Shown here: positions 9,210-21,056 of the stretch, in pieces
How the letters are laid out: every line of letters begins with the position of its first letter
Position numbering within the stretch: the stretch's first letter is position 1
DNA from: Candidatus Hydrothermales bacterium
Lineage (GTDB): Bacteria > Hydrothermota > Hydrothermia > Hydrothermales > JAJRUZ01
DNA: 32,071 nt
Reading direction: 5' to 3'
Assembly: GCA_039630235.1 (NCBI GenBank)
Contig: JBCNVI010000001.1
Location: forward strand, 250,920 to 282,990
Notes under the pieces: model-generated
What the model saw: the letters and a program-made list of their open reading frames with translations, nothing else
Database searches by the model: none
What the model was told of the DNA's origin: nothing
Program-made: the position numbers and the translations under genes

Positions 9210-10289
9210 TTATTTCCTTACTACCTCACCCACAAGCCTAACTTTATCACCGACCTTAATTCCCGATTTCGCAACTGATCTTACATAACAAGTGGATGCA
9301 TAGTCTGAGATATTTATAACTTGAAGAGTTCCCATAAATATATAAGGTAACTTTATCTTCTCTGACGTTTGAGGATCTTTTATTACTTTACCTTCCCTAT
9401 AAATTTCAAAGAGATCACCAATCTTTACTGCATCATTTTTTCCCACATCAATAAAAACTATTTTAAACGGAATAACTTCTGTATCTGAGCCTTCCTTTAT
9501 GTAAACGATTTCTGCTTCAATTTTTCTATCTTTTACCGGAACTATCTTAACGTCTGTTGGAATTTCAGGAAACTCTATTTCTTTAAAGTAATTCTTTTCC
9601 TTGGAGTTTATAATATCATAAGTTTTCTCCAACAAAGCAAGAGAGGATCTTTCTTCTAGTCTTTCAACCTTTATAACACCTAAGGGTACAACTAGATTCC
9701 CGAGGGAAATTTTTCTTCTTTTTGACCTAATCTCCTTTCCAAGTTTAAATACAACAAACTTATCCTCAACTTTAATTCCATCTAAACTCCCTTTATTTAT
9801 GTAGAGTTTATCCCAAAAGAAGAATTTCTCTTTATCTTCTTCTGAACCGACTATTATACCGATAAAAGTGATTTTATTTTTAGGAACTACGAGTCCTGAA
9901 GATAAAACAAGATCTTTTGCAACTGCTGGAACAGGAGGTGCAACTACTTTTATTTCAACTTCTTCAAAAGGTATTGGAACTTTTCTTTCAATTACTTTAG
10001 GCTCGTAAACAGGATAAAGAACACCTTCAATAGGTGGTATTTCAGGAATAAAAAACTCTTGACCCGGATATATCCAATGAGGATCTTCTATTTTATCTAT
10101 GTTTACTTTCCAAATTGCAACCCAGAAGAATGGGTTACCATAATAATAGGAGGCAATATCCCACAATGTGTCTCCCTTTTTTACAATATGAACCCTGGGT
10201 GTCTGAAATATGAAAAAAATAGATAAGAGGATAGATAAAAGGAAAATATATCTTTTCATATTACAAAAGATTCGATGGAATTGAACCAT
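9210..10289 (-). CDS. Exported LysM-domain protein
   Basis: An N-terminal hydrophobic segment acts as a likely signal peptide, followed at about residues 31-80 by a LysM domain (VHIVKKGDTLWDIASYYYG...YPGQEFFIPE). LysM binds N-acetylglucosamine chains of peptidoglycan. The remaining 270 residues are beta-rich with no catalytic motif I recognise. The annotated ATG overlaps the stop of the alanine racemase gene as TAATG. A second in-frame ATG at residue 11 (10259) would give a more standard signal peptide, MKRYIFLLSILLSIFFIF, so the true start may be there. The neighbours alr and the M23 peptidase support an envelope role. It may be a wall-anchored scaffold or an activator of the nearby amidase or endopeptidase (inference). 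Confidence 0.8.
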   Translation of the reverse strand: MVQFHRIFCNMKRYIFLLSILLSIFFIFQTPRVHIVKKGDTLWDIASYYYGNPFFWVAIWKVNIDKIEDPHWIYPGQEFFIPEIPPIEGVLYPVYEPKVIERKVPIPFEEVEIKVVAPPVPAVAKDLVLSSGLVVPKNKITFIGIIVGSEEDKEKFFFWDKLYINKGSLDGIKVEDKFVVFKLGKEIRSKRRKISLGNLVVPLGVIKVERLEERSSLALLEKTYDIINSKEKNYFKEIEFPEIPTDVKIVPVKDRKIEAEIVYIKEGSDTEVIPFKIVFIDVGKNDAVKIGDLFEIYREGKVIKDPQTSEKIKLPYIFMGTLQVINISDYASTCYVRSVAKSGIKVGDKVRLVGEVVRK

Positions 10290-11416
10290 TAAAACTTATA
10301 TACCTTAGGTAAAGAAGATGTTATTTTTACAAAAACTTCGTGAGGTATCGTTGATGACCATTCAGCAATATCATTAAAAGTTACCTCGTCTTTTCCTACA
10401 CTCCCTACAATAATTACCTCATCACCAACTTCCGCCTCGGGTATAAAACTTAAATCAATTACACTTAGATCCATACTGAGTGTTCCAAGTATTTTTGCTC
10501 TCTTTTTGTTTACAATAAAATAACCTTTTTCCCATATGCTCCTGCTGAGACCCTTAGAGTACCCAAAATTTACTACACCAATTCTCGTGTTTCTCTTGAG
10601 TCTTACATGTCCTCCATAACCTATATAAGAACCCTTACTAAGTGTTTCAATCTTTAAAATTTTAGAGGTAACTTTTAAAACAGGTTTAAAATTTTTGAAA
10701 TCTTTAAATGTTGAGTTTGGCAAGATACCATAAAGTAAAAGACCTAATCTGAAAGAATTAAAAGGAGGAGAAAGTACTTTACTTTTTAATGTAAGGAAGG
10801 AGGCACTGTTAGAGGCATGAATAAACTTAAAAAATTTTTCTGTATCATAAAAATTCGTGCTAATAAAATTTAAGAATTTAGCTATTTGATCTACCGTAAA
10901 ATTTCTATCACTTTCTGCTTTTGAAAAATGTGTAAAAATACCAAATCTCTCAATAAATTCACTGCTTAAAAGCTCTTCAACTAGTTTAGATGCTTTTTCA
11001 AGTGGAACCCCATTTCTACCAAGACCAGTATCGATTTCTACCTGAATTCTTGCTTTTTTCTGAAATTTATTTGTAAATCTTTTTAAATCTTTAATTTGAG
11101 CCCTATCCCAAATAGGGAAAACAAATTCTTTTTTTATACACTCAGAAATTTCATTTGTAAAAACGGGATTAAGAATAACTATGTTTCCCTCAATCCCAGC
11201 GTCACTTAATCTAAAGGCCTCATCTAAGTCACCAACACAAAAATTTTTGACTCCCTCTTCAAAAAGAGCTTTTGAAATCTCAACTAACCCAACCCCATAA
11301 GCATCAGTTTTTATAACAGGAAAAAAAGTTAAGTTACTATTTCTTACTATCTGCCTATAGTTATACTTAAGATTCTTCAAATTTACCTCACAACAGGGAG
11401 TTCTACTATTTTTCAT
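10289..11416 (-). CDS. alr: Alanine racemase
   Basis: This PLP enzyme interconverts L- and D-alanine to supply peptidoglycan precursors. The PLP lysine motif is VIKTDAYGVG (Lys36), where the usual form is KANAYGHG, so two positions around the lysine differ. The second catalytic residue, a Tyr near 266, lies in IGYGGHVRL. The HASNSAS segment and the C-terminal beta domain (ILGTLSMDLSVIDL...GDEVIIVG) are typical. The length of 375 residues is standard. It sits 8 bp after the M23 gene and overlaps the LysM gene by 1 bp, placing it in an envelope sub-cluster. I see no strong ribosome site, so coupling with upstream translation is likely. Confidence 0.93.
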   Translation of the reverse strand: MKNSRTPCCEVNLKNLKYNYRQIVRNSNLTFFPVIKTDAYGVGLVEISKALFEEGVKNFCVGDLDEAFRLSDAGIEGNIVILNPVFTNEISECIKKEFVFPIWDRAQIKDLKRFTNKFQKKARIQVEIDTGLGRNGVPLEKASKLVEELLSSEFIERFGIFTHFSKAESDRNFTVDQIAKFLNFISTNFYDTEKFFKFIHASNSASFLTLKSKVLSPPFNSFRLGLLLYGILPNSTFKDFKNFKPVLKVTSKILKIETLSKGSYIGYGGHVRLKRNTRIGVVNFGYSKGLSRSIWEKGYFIVNKKRAKILGTLSMDLSVIDLSFIPEAEVGDEVIIVGSVGKDEVTFNDIAEWSSTIPHEVFVKITSSLPKVYKF

Positions 11417-11424
11417 ACTTAATA

Positions 11425-12615
11425 TTATGAGGGATACATATATTTTTTTTCATATATCTTTTTCTTTATTTTAAGGAGTAAATTAAATAATTTTTTCTTA
11501 TCTTTTGCGTTTAAAATAGCTTTAGGTAAGGGTTTTAAATTAAGAAAATTTACGAATTTACCATCTTTTTTAACTTCAAAATGTAGATGCGGGCCTGTGG
11601 AAAGTCCTGTTGAACCAACATAGCCAATAATTTCGCGCTGTTTAACCCTTTTGCCCTTTCTTATAAAAGGTGCTAACCTTTTTAGATGTCCGTAACCTGT
11701 TCTGTAACTATTTTTGTGTTTTATTTCTACATAAATGCCGTAGCCTCCTTTCCAACCAGCATAAACCACCTCACCATCAGCAACTGCAAAAACAGGTGTT
11801 CCAGCTGGAGCTACATAGTCAATCCCATAATGAGGTCTTATAATTCTTAAAATTGGATGAAACCTTTTCAGTTTAAATTTTGAAGAAATTCTACCATAGG
11901 GAAGAGGCGACCTTAAAAAGTACCTCTCAAGAGAATATCCTAGTGAATCATAATAACTACCATTAAAGTATATGGCCTCCTTTTTTCCTACATATTTACC
12001 CCGATATAAAATATATAAAACATTTCCAAAACTTACAAATTCACCCTCAACAATTTTTCTTTCAAAGAGAACAGCCACTTCATCGTTTTCTCTTACTTCG
12101 GTATTGAAATCTATTACCCAAGAAAAACAATCAGCTATAAAATCAGCAAGATATTCACCACCTTCATATGGACTAAGTGCATCATACAGACTTTCTTTTA
12201 CCTTCACGCATATATAAGCTGTGTCTATCTTAACTTTCTTTACAATCCTTTTATATTCATACCCAGGAGATTCGCTATTTTTTAAAAATTTATTTATAAC
12301 ATATGGTGTGTCCACCTTGATGAGTGTTACCTCTTTAAGTCTTTTATCCTTATCGAAAAGAAAAATAAACTTATCCCCTTCTCTTAAGCTTCTTACATTC
12401 ACCCTCTTTTCAAAAAATTTAATAAAATAATATACTTCTGAAACGCTCATAAAGGGAATCTTCCATAACAAGACACTTTCAAGCTTTTCGCCTTTTGATA
12501 ACCTGTAACTTACCAAAATATCGTAATTTACTACATCTTTTTTATTTTCTATAATTTGTTTTTTTCTACAGGACAATAAAATTAGAAGAATAAAAAAAAT
12601 TTTAAAGAATCTCAT
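11425..12615 (-). CDS. Lipoprotein M23 (LytM-type) murein peptidase
   Basis: A lipoprotein signal peptide (MRFFKIFFILLILLSC) ends in a lipobox with Cys16. A long middle region of about 220 residues follows, then an M23 peptidase domain at about 245-365. Zinc-site motifs are present: H-x-x-x-D in RPHYGIDYV (about residue 260) and HLHFEV (about 342), with GSTGLSTGPH before it. So this looks like an active zinc endopeptidase and not a degenerate EnvC-like activator. It should cleave peptide cross-links in the periplasm for wall growth or division. The start overlaps the preceding glycosyltransferase gene by 14 bp, and alanine racemase follows after 8 bp. Confidence 0.9.
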   Translation of the reverse strand: MRFFKIFFILLILLSCRKKQIIENKKDVVNYDILVSYRLSKGEKLESVLLWKIPFMSVSEVYYFIKFFEKRVNVRSLREGDKFIFLFDKDKRLKEVTLIKVDTPYVINKFLKNSESPGYEYKRIVKKVKIDTAYICVKVKESLYDALSPYEGGEYLADFIADCFSWVIDFNTEVRENDEVAVLFERKIVEGEFVSFGNVLYILYRGKYVGKKEAIYFNGSYYDSLGYSLERYFLRSPLPYGRISSKFKLKRFHPILRIIRPHYGIDYVAPAGTPVFAVADGEVVYAGWKGGYGIYVEIKHKNSYRTGYGHLKRLAPFIRKGKRVKQREIIGYVGSTGLSTGPHLHFEVKKDGKFVNFLNLKPLPKAILNAKDKKKLFNLLLKIKKKIYEKKYMYPS

Positions 12616-13681
12616 TAATAAAACTAATTATTTCATCCCTAAATCTCTCTTTAGAAAATCTTTTTGCATTCTTAACGAGAATGTCTTTGTCAAATCTCAT
12701 TTTTTCAAATTTCAAAATTGCCTCAATAAGAGACTCTTTATCCTGTCTTTCAAAGAATACTCCTGTTTCACCATCGATCACGGTATCAAGGGCTCCTCCC
12801 CCTTTAAAGGCAATTACCGGTGTCCCACAGGCATTGGCTTCAAGTGGAACCATACCAAAATCTTCAAGACCAGGCATAATAAGAGCTCTTGCCTTTTGGT
12901 AAAGTTCTCTCAATTTTTCTCTAGACACATATCCCAGAAAATTTACTCCCTCAAAGAACTTAAATTTTTTACCCTTATAATCACCAACAACAAAGAGTCT
13001 ATATCCAAGTTCTCTTGTAGCTGAAATAGCTAAATCTAATCTTTTATAATCTCTAACTCTTCCTACAAAAATAAAAAAGTCCTCCTTTTCTTCATTTGAT
13101 GGCTTAAAAAATTCAGTATCAATTGGTGGATATATAACTCTAGCCTTTTTATTAAAATAAAGTTCTATTCTTCTTTTAGTTTCTAAAGAATTGGCAATAA
13201 AATAATCGACCCTATTCACTGCTGAAAAATTCCAGATCCTATAGTAATGAAGGACAATATCTTTTATTAAACGAGGAAAAAATTTTTGAGTTTTTCTATA
13301 CTCGTGATAAAAATGAAAGGCATATCTCAGTGGAGTGTGGAAGTAGCTTATATGTGTTGAATAGGGAGGAGGAATTATACCGTGGGCAAAACCACTTGAA
13401 GAGCTTATAATAACATCAAAACCTCTTAAGTCAAATAGTTCAACTGCAAGGGGATAGAAAATTGAAAACTCTTTATAAAACTTTACGCTGTAAGGTAATT
13501 TTTGAATAAAAGAAGTAATTATCTTTTTATTTTTTAACTCGTCTTTTATTATCTTATAATCTACGATCAAAGTGTATATTGGGGCATCTGGAAAAATCTC
13601 TGATAATTCCTTTAAAACGTTTTCTGCTCCGCCCCATTGATTTAAATAATCATGAATAAGTGCAACCTTTAAATTTCTCAA
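12602..13681 (-). CDS. Glycosyltransferase family 4
   Basis: This is a retaining GT-B fold transferase. The N-terminal motif ALIHDYLNQWGGAENVL and the segment YFHTPLRYAFH resemble the WbaZ-type mannosyltransferase branch. The C-terminal domain has FVGRVRDYKRLDLAI and the E-x7-E element EDFGMVPLEANACGTPVIA (about residues 273-292), which contacts the sugar nucleotide. It probably adds a sugar to a lipid-linked glycan at the inner membrane face. The start is a TTG overlapping the stop of the DUF4416 gene as TTGA, preceded by an AGAGGG ribosome site, which supports that unusual start. The donor sugar is not determinable. Confidence 0.88.
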   Translation of the reverse strand: MRNLKVALIHDYLNQWGGAENVLKELSEIFPDAPIYTLIVDYKIIKDELKNKKIITSFIQKLPYSVKFYKEFSIFYPLAVELFDLRGFDVIISSSSGFAHGIIPPPYSTHISYFHTPLRYAFHFYHEYRKTQKFFPRLIKDIVLHYYRIWNFSAVNRVDYFIANSLETKRRIELYFNKKARVIYPPIDTEFFKPSNEEKEDFFIFVGRVRDYKRLDLAISATRELGYRLFVVGDYKGKKFKFFEGVNFLGYVSREKLRELYQKARALIMPGLEDFGMVPLEANACGTPVIAFKGGGALDTVIDGETGVFFERQDKESLIEAILKFEKMRFDKDILVKNAKRFSKERFRDEIISFINEIL

Positions 13682-14196
13682 AGCCCTCTTTTTAAAGCCT
13701 CTCTAACTATTTTAAAAAATTCCTTATATTCCTTAGTTCTATAATCAGGATACGTATAGGGAAAATCCATAAATTCTCCCTTAGCGAAAAAAAGTGTAAC
13801 TTCTGCATAAATTCCTTTTCCAAGGTAAATCCTATGGGAGTAATTTTTAGTACTCGACAGAACAACCTTAGAAAGCTCCACGTACCCTGGATCAATATTA
13901 ACCTTTCTTTTCTCGTTATCCAGGAATTTTTTTTCCACCTCTATTGCAAAAATTTTAAAATCTACTATTTCATCTGGTTCTCTCAGGGGCTTAAAAGAAT
14001 AAAATTTTCTTTTTAAGTTTTTACCCATCTCTTTTTCATAGTAATCTGTATGTTCAAACGGAAAAAGTGGACTTTCAAACTCTACATCACCAGCTTTCTC
14101 TTTTAAAATAGAAAGAGCCTCTTTCATAATATCCTCATCTTTACTTATCATTCCAACAAAGAATTTTACTTTCGGCGGCTTTTTTAATTTTATCAT
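13678..14196 (-). CDS. DUF4416 family protein
   Basis: This 172-residue protein matches my memory of the DUF4416 family: N-terminal KVKFFVGMISKDE, middle SPLFPFEHTDYYEKEMG and C-terminal LFFAKGEFMDFPYTYPDY. Function is unknown. The family is frequent in thermophilic and anaerobic bacteria. There is no signal peptide or membrane segment, so it is cytoplasmic. It is the first gene of the ten-gene minus-strand block. Only 25 bp separate its start from the divergent sensor kinase gene, so the two promoters must overlap or lie within the opposite gene. An AT-rich TATATT 8 bp before its ATG could be the -10 element. Confidence 0.8.
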   Translation of the reverse strand: MIKLKKPPKVKFFVGMISKDEDIMKEALSILKEKAGDVEFESPLFPFEHTDYYEKEMGKNLKRKFYSFKPLREPDEIVDFKIFAIEVEKKFLDNEKRKVNIDPGYVELSKVVLSSTKNYSHRIYLGKGIYAEVTLFFAKGEFMDFPYTYPDYRTKEYKEFFKIVREALKRGL

Positions 14197-14221
14197 AATT
14201 TTAAAATATAATTAATTTTAG

Positions 14222-15365
14222 ATGGATAAAAGACTACTAATAATTATAAACCTCTTCGCTATAACTTTTCTTTTATTTCTAATTTTAATAGGCCAAAAGT
14301 TTCTCTCAATTATAGTCGCTTTATCAACTCTTGTCTTTAATATATTCTTTTTTCACAACAATTTTTTAAAATATTCCTTAGATTTAAGGAATTCGATAAT
14401 TCCTGCAGTTATTTTGGACAAAAACGGAATTGTAAGGTATCAAAATAAAGCTCATAGGAGTTTATTTGAATATAAGGACGAATCAATTATCGGAAAAAAG
14501 GACCCTACAATTTCTGAAGATATAATAAACTCTATAATTACAAGAGAGAAAGATGGAATAGATCTATGGGTCAAAACAAAAAATAAAAAGGGAGAAAACT
14601 TAGACGTCGTTCTTTTTCACTTTAATATAGATGAGAGATACATAGTTTTAAAAATTCCGATAGGTAAAAATAGTCCAATAATTTCAAAACTTATAGAAAC
14701 TGAAAAACTGGCAAGTCTTGGAAGTATAGCTACAGGACTTGCTCATCAACTTAATACACCCCTAGGAACAATACTTTTAACCGCTCAGATGACTAAGGAA
14801 GAAAAGAATCTAAAAGAAATAAGAGAGAACATAGAAATAATTGAATCACAGGTAAAATTATGTCAAGAAATTGTAAGAAAAATTCTACTTTTATCTAAAC
14901 CCTCAGAAGAAGAAGAAACAGAATTTAACTTAATCGATGTTATTAATGAAGCGGCAAAGATATTCGAAAAGGTCTTTCAGAAAAAAAATATAAAATTTAA
15001 AATTTTGAAGGAAAATAAAAAAGACATAATAATTTATGGAAAAAGAAGTGAAATAGAACAGGTTTTTATAAACCTCTTTTCAAATTCAGTAGACGCAATA
15101 GATGGAGAGGGAGAAATAAAAGTTCATACTTTTTTAACACCTTTTGAGAGAGTCATTATAAAAGTACAAGATACCGGAAAGGGGATTTCACCTGAAAATG
15201 CAGATAAAATTTTTGAACCTTTCTTTACTACTAAACCAGCCTTTAAAGGTACAGGTCTTGGTCTATCAATTGTTAAAAGAATAGTAGAATCTCACGGCGG
15301 AGTAATAAAACTTATAAATGAAGGAAAAGGAGCTACTTTTGCTATAATATTACCTTTGAGAAAAA

Positions 15366-15373
<8 letters not shown>
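14222..15373 (+). CDS. NtrB-like membrane sensor histidine kinase
   Basis: Two membrane segments (about residues 5-23 and 27-46) are followed by a PAS domain ([20 protein letters not shown]..., about 55-150). HisKA follows with [20 protein letters not shown] (phospho-acceptor His175), then HATPase with N box [12 protein letters not shown]1 QDTGKGIS, F box [10 protein letters not shown] and G2 [12 protein letters not shown]. This is the usual domain plan of kinases that drive sigma-54 activators. The response-regulator gene overlaps its end by 8 bp and is its clear partner. The PAS domain is the likely signal-binding part, on the cytoplasmic side. The start lies 25 bp from the divergent DUF4416 gene. 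TATAAT sits 9 bp before the ATG and there is no ribosome site. Confidence 0.92.
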
Positions 15374-18761
<3,388 letters not shown>

Positions 18762-18793
18762 ATTAAAAAAAATTTATACCTTATTTTTAAACT

Positions 18794-19375
18794 ATGATTT
18801 ACTTATTAATTTTCCTTCAAATTATGCCTCATATTAAGCTATCAAAACCTATCACACCAAATTCCTTTGGTGTACACCTTGTTCTTGCTGAAGATATAGG
18901 ATTTATGGGAAATTACAGAAAAAGAATTTCTAAAAGATCTGACTTTGGCATAAACGGTGTACTCTTTTCAACTCCCTTTATTGGAGTTCAAGGTGATATA
19001 AATTTCCTTATTCATGAAAAAGAACCTGATATTCCCTTTAACGCCTCTTTTTACCCACTTTTAAATCTTGGATTCGGAGAAAATATAGTTTACTTTTCAT
19101 TTAGTGCTAATCTTTCAGTTGATTTTCCAGTAGAGCTTGAAGAGGAGAACTTAAAACTTATCCCTTATTTTCTAATTGGAATTGGTGCTGAAGGTGTTAA
19201 CTTCGAAGTAAATGATAAAACTACCTCTGAGATCTCCCTTGATGCCCATGGAAGTTTTGGAACAGTAATCATTTTAACCAGAAAAATGGCTTTACCAATT
19301 GAATTACACTTCTCAGACGAAGAAAAAGGAGTAAGTGGATTTTCATTTTCAATAGGGATTCTGTTCACACTTTGA
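18794..19375 (+). CDS. Predicted outer-membrane beta-barrel protein
   Basis: This 193-residue product has a short hydrophobic N terminus that may be a weak signal peptide (MIYLLIFLQIMPHI). After it comes a run of alternating hydrophobic/polar strands rich in Gly, Phe and Ser (for example VYFSFSANLSVDF and SGFSFSIGILF). The pattern and the hydrophobic last strand ending FSIGILFTL fit a small porin-like or OmpA/OmpW-like barrel. I do not recognise a named family. It lies 32 bp after the aldolase-MazG gene, and trpS overlaps its stop by 4 bp, so it is probably co-transcribed with a tRNA synthetase gene. Confidence in the coding call is good; function is inferred from composition. Confidence 0.65.
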   Translation: MIYLLIFLQIMPHIKLSKPITPNSFGVHLVLAEDIGFMGNYRKRISKRSDFGINGVLFSTPFIGVQGDINFLIHEKEPDIPFNASFYPLLNLGFGENIVYFSFSANLSVDFPVELEEENLKLIPYFLIGIGAEGVNFEVNDKTTSEISLDAHGSFGTVIILTRKMALPIELHFSDEEKGVSGFSFSIGILFTL

Positions 19376-20349
19376 AAAGAATACTCTCTGGATTAAGACC
19401 AACGGGGAAAGTTCATATAGGAAATTACTTTGGTGCTCTTAAAAACTGGGTAAAGTTTCAAGAAGAGTATAAATGCTTTTTTGAAATTGCTGATTGGCAT
19501 GTCTTAACCACTGATATAAATCAAATTCAGGATCTCAGAAAAAATATAACAGAAACAGCTAAAGACTGGTTATCTATCGGAATTGATCCTCAAAAGTCTA
19601 CTATATTTGTCCAATCAGGTGTTAAAGAACACGCAGAGTTTCATCTACTTCTTTCAATGATAGTTACTGTCTCAAGACTTGAAAGGAACCCAACACTAAA
19701 AGAACAAATAAGAGACATCGGTAGATCTGAAGAACTTATCTCTTATGGACACTTAGGATACCCTGTTCTTCAAACTGCAGACATTCTTCTTTATAAACCT
19801 GAAAAAGTTCCAGTCGGTGAAGATCAGCTACCTCATCTTGAACTTGCAAGAGAACTTGCAAGAAGATTTAACTCTCTCTTTGGTGAAACATTTCCCATTC
19901 CAGAACCTATACTCTCTGAATCACCAAGAGTACCTGGAATCGATAAAAGAAAAATGTCAAAGTCCTTAGATAATGCAATTTTTCTATCTGATAGTAGTGA
20001 AGAAATAGAAAGTAAGATAAAAAGGGCATTTACAGACCCAAAGAAGATAAAGCTGGGAGATAAGGGCCACCCTGAGGGATGTGTTGTCTTTGCCTACCAT
20101 AACCTTGTAAATGTTGAAGAAGTCCCTGAAATAAAAGAGGGTTGTGAGTCTGGTAAGTTAGGCTGCGTTGATTGTAAAAAGAGATGCTCAATAAAAATGA
20201 ATCTCTTCCTTGAACCTATTAGAGAAAGGAGAGCTCAAATAAGTGAAAATGAGGTTATAGAAATTTTGTTAGAGGGAATAAAAAAAGCTAAAGAGATAGC
20301 AGAAAAGACTATGGAAGAAGTAAGAGAAAAAATGATGCTCTGGAAGTAG
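19372..20349 (+). CDS. trpS: Tryptophanyl-tRNA synthetase with Fe-S-type cysteine motif
   Basis: This class I enzyme charges tRNA-Trp. HIGN (residues 15-18, the HIGH motif) and KMSKS (194-198) are intact. Cysteines at 237, 258, 265 and 268 form C-x20-C-x6-C-x2-C in the anticodon-binding domain. This is close to the C-x22-C-x6-C-x2-C motif that holds a [4Fe-4S] cluster in Thermotoga maritima TrpRS. The length of 325 residues is typical. The start is TTG, overlapping the stop of the upstream gene by 4 bp with AGGGA about 12 bp before it, so translation is probably coupled. Riboflavin synthase follows with a 1-bp overlap. Confidence 0.95.
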   Translation: MKRILSGLRPTGKVHIGNYFGALKNWVKFQEEYKCFFEIADWHVLTTDINQIQDLRKNITETAKDWLSIGIDPQKSTIFVQSGVKEHAEFHLLLSMIVTVSRLERNPTLKEQIRDIGRSEELISYGHLGYPVLQTADILLYKPEKVPVGEDQLPHLELARELARRFNSLFGETFPIPEPILSESPRVPGIDKRKMSKSLDNAIFLSDSSEEIESKIKRAFTDPKKIKLGDKGHPEGCVVFAYHNLVNVEEVPEIKEGCESGKLGCVDCKKRCSIKMNLFLEPIRERRAQISENEVIEILLEGIKKAKEIAEKTMEEVREKMMLWK

Positions 20350-20951
20350 TGTTTACAGGAATAATTGAAAAAACGGGCGAAATCTTAGAAGTAAGGGAAA
20401 GGGGAAGTGGTAAAGAGATATTAGTAAAAATTGAGGGCGTCGATCTGAAATTAGGTGATAGTGTAAGTATCGATGGTGTGTGTCTGACAGTTGAGAAAGT
20501 CTTAAGTGAGGGGTTTGTGTTTTATATTTCAGAAAAAACTTTAAAAGATACAAAATTTGGTAAAGTTTTAAAAAGTAGAATGATTGTAAACGTTGAGGAA
20601 CCCCTCACACTCTCAAAGTATATTGGTGGACACTTATTTCAAGGTCATGTAGATTTTTATACGAAAATAAGAGGGATAAGAAAAAATCAATCTGAATATG
20701 AGTTTGAATTTGAATTAAAGAGAGATTTCAGAAAATACATATACAAAAAAGCTTCAGTAGCAATCGACGGAATTTCATTAACAGTTCAGGATGTGAAGGA
20801 AAATTCCTTTAAAGTTACTATCATACCATATACCTTAAATAAAACGAATCTAAGGTTTAGAAAGACTGGTGACTTAGTTAACGTTGAGTGTGACTTTATA
20901 ATAAAGGGGGTAATAGATTATCTTCAAAGTCTGAGAGAAAAAATTTATTAG
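20349..20951 (+). CDS. ribE: Riboflavin synthase alpha chain
   Basis: The enzyme converts two molecules of 6,7-dimethyl-8-ribityllumazine to riboflavin and a pyrimidinedione. Two homologous lumazine-binding repeats are visible. The first opens with VFTGIIE (initiator read as Met) and has SIDGVCLTV; the second has VAIDGISLTV. HLFQGHVD joins them. The length of 200 residues is normal for the homotrimeric enzyme. The start is GTG, using the last base of the trpS stop, with GGAAG a few bases upstream. No other riboflavin gene (ribA/B, ribD, ribH) lies nearby and I saw no FMN riboswitch upstream, so the pathway is scattered in this genome. It is also called ribC in some species. Confidence 0.95.
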   Translation: MFTGIIEKTGEILEVRERGSGKEILVKIEGVDLKLGDSVSIDGVCLTVEKVLSEGFVFYISEKTLKDTKFGKVLKSRMIVNVEEPLTLSKYIGGHLFQGHVDFYTKIRGIRKNQSEYEFEFELKRDFRKYIYKKASVAIDGISLTVQDVKENSFKVTIIPYTLNKTNLRFRKTGDLVNVECDFIIKGVIDYLQSLREKIY

Positions 20952-20957
20952 GAAGAC

Positions 20958-21056
20958 TTATTTTGCTTTCTCAAGAATTTTTTTCATGCAGAATAAAACA
21001 AGCGATATTACAAGGGACCAACCCAAGATTAAAAAGATCCAACCACCTAAGGTCAT
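20958..21056 (-). CDS. metS: MetS-type small subunit of an NSS transporter (32 residues)
   Basis: This tiny gene begins ATG at 21056, overlapping the TGA of the NSS symporter gene as ATGA, and ends TAA at 20958. The product [19 protein letters not shown] is followed by [13 protein letters not shown]: one membrane helix with a short basic tail. This is the form of the MetS small subunit, which in the corynebacterial MetPS system is required together with the large NSS protein for methionine uptake. Tight coupling to the large-subunit gene supports the call. Whether the substrate here is methionine cannot be told from the sequence. Confidence 0.85.
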   Translation of the reverse strand: MTLGGWIFLILGWSLVISLVLFCMKKILEKAK

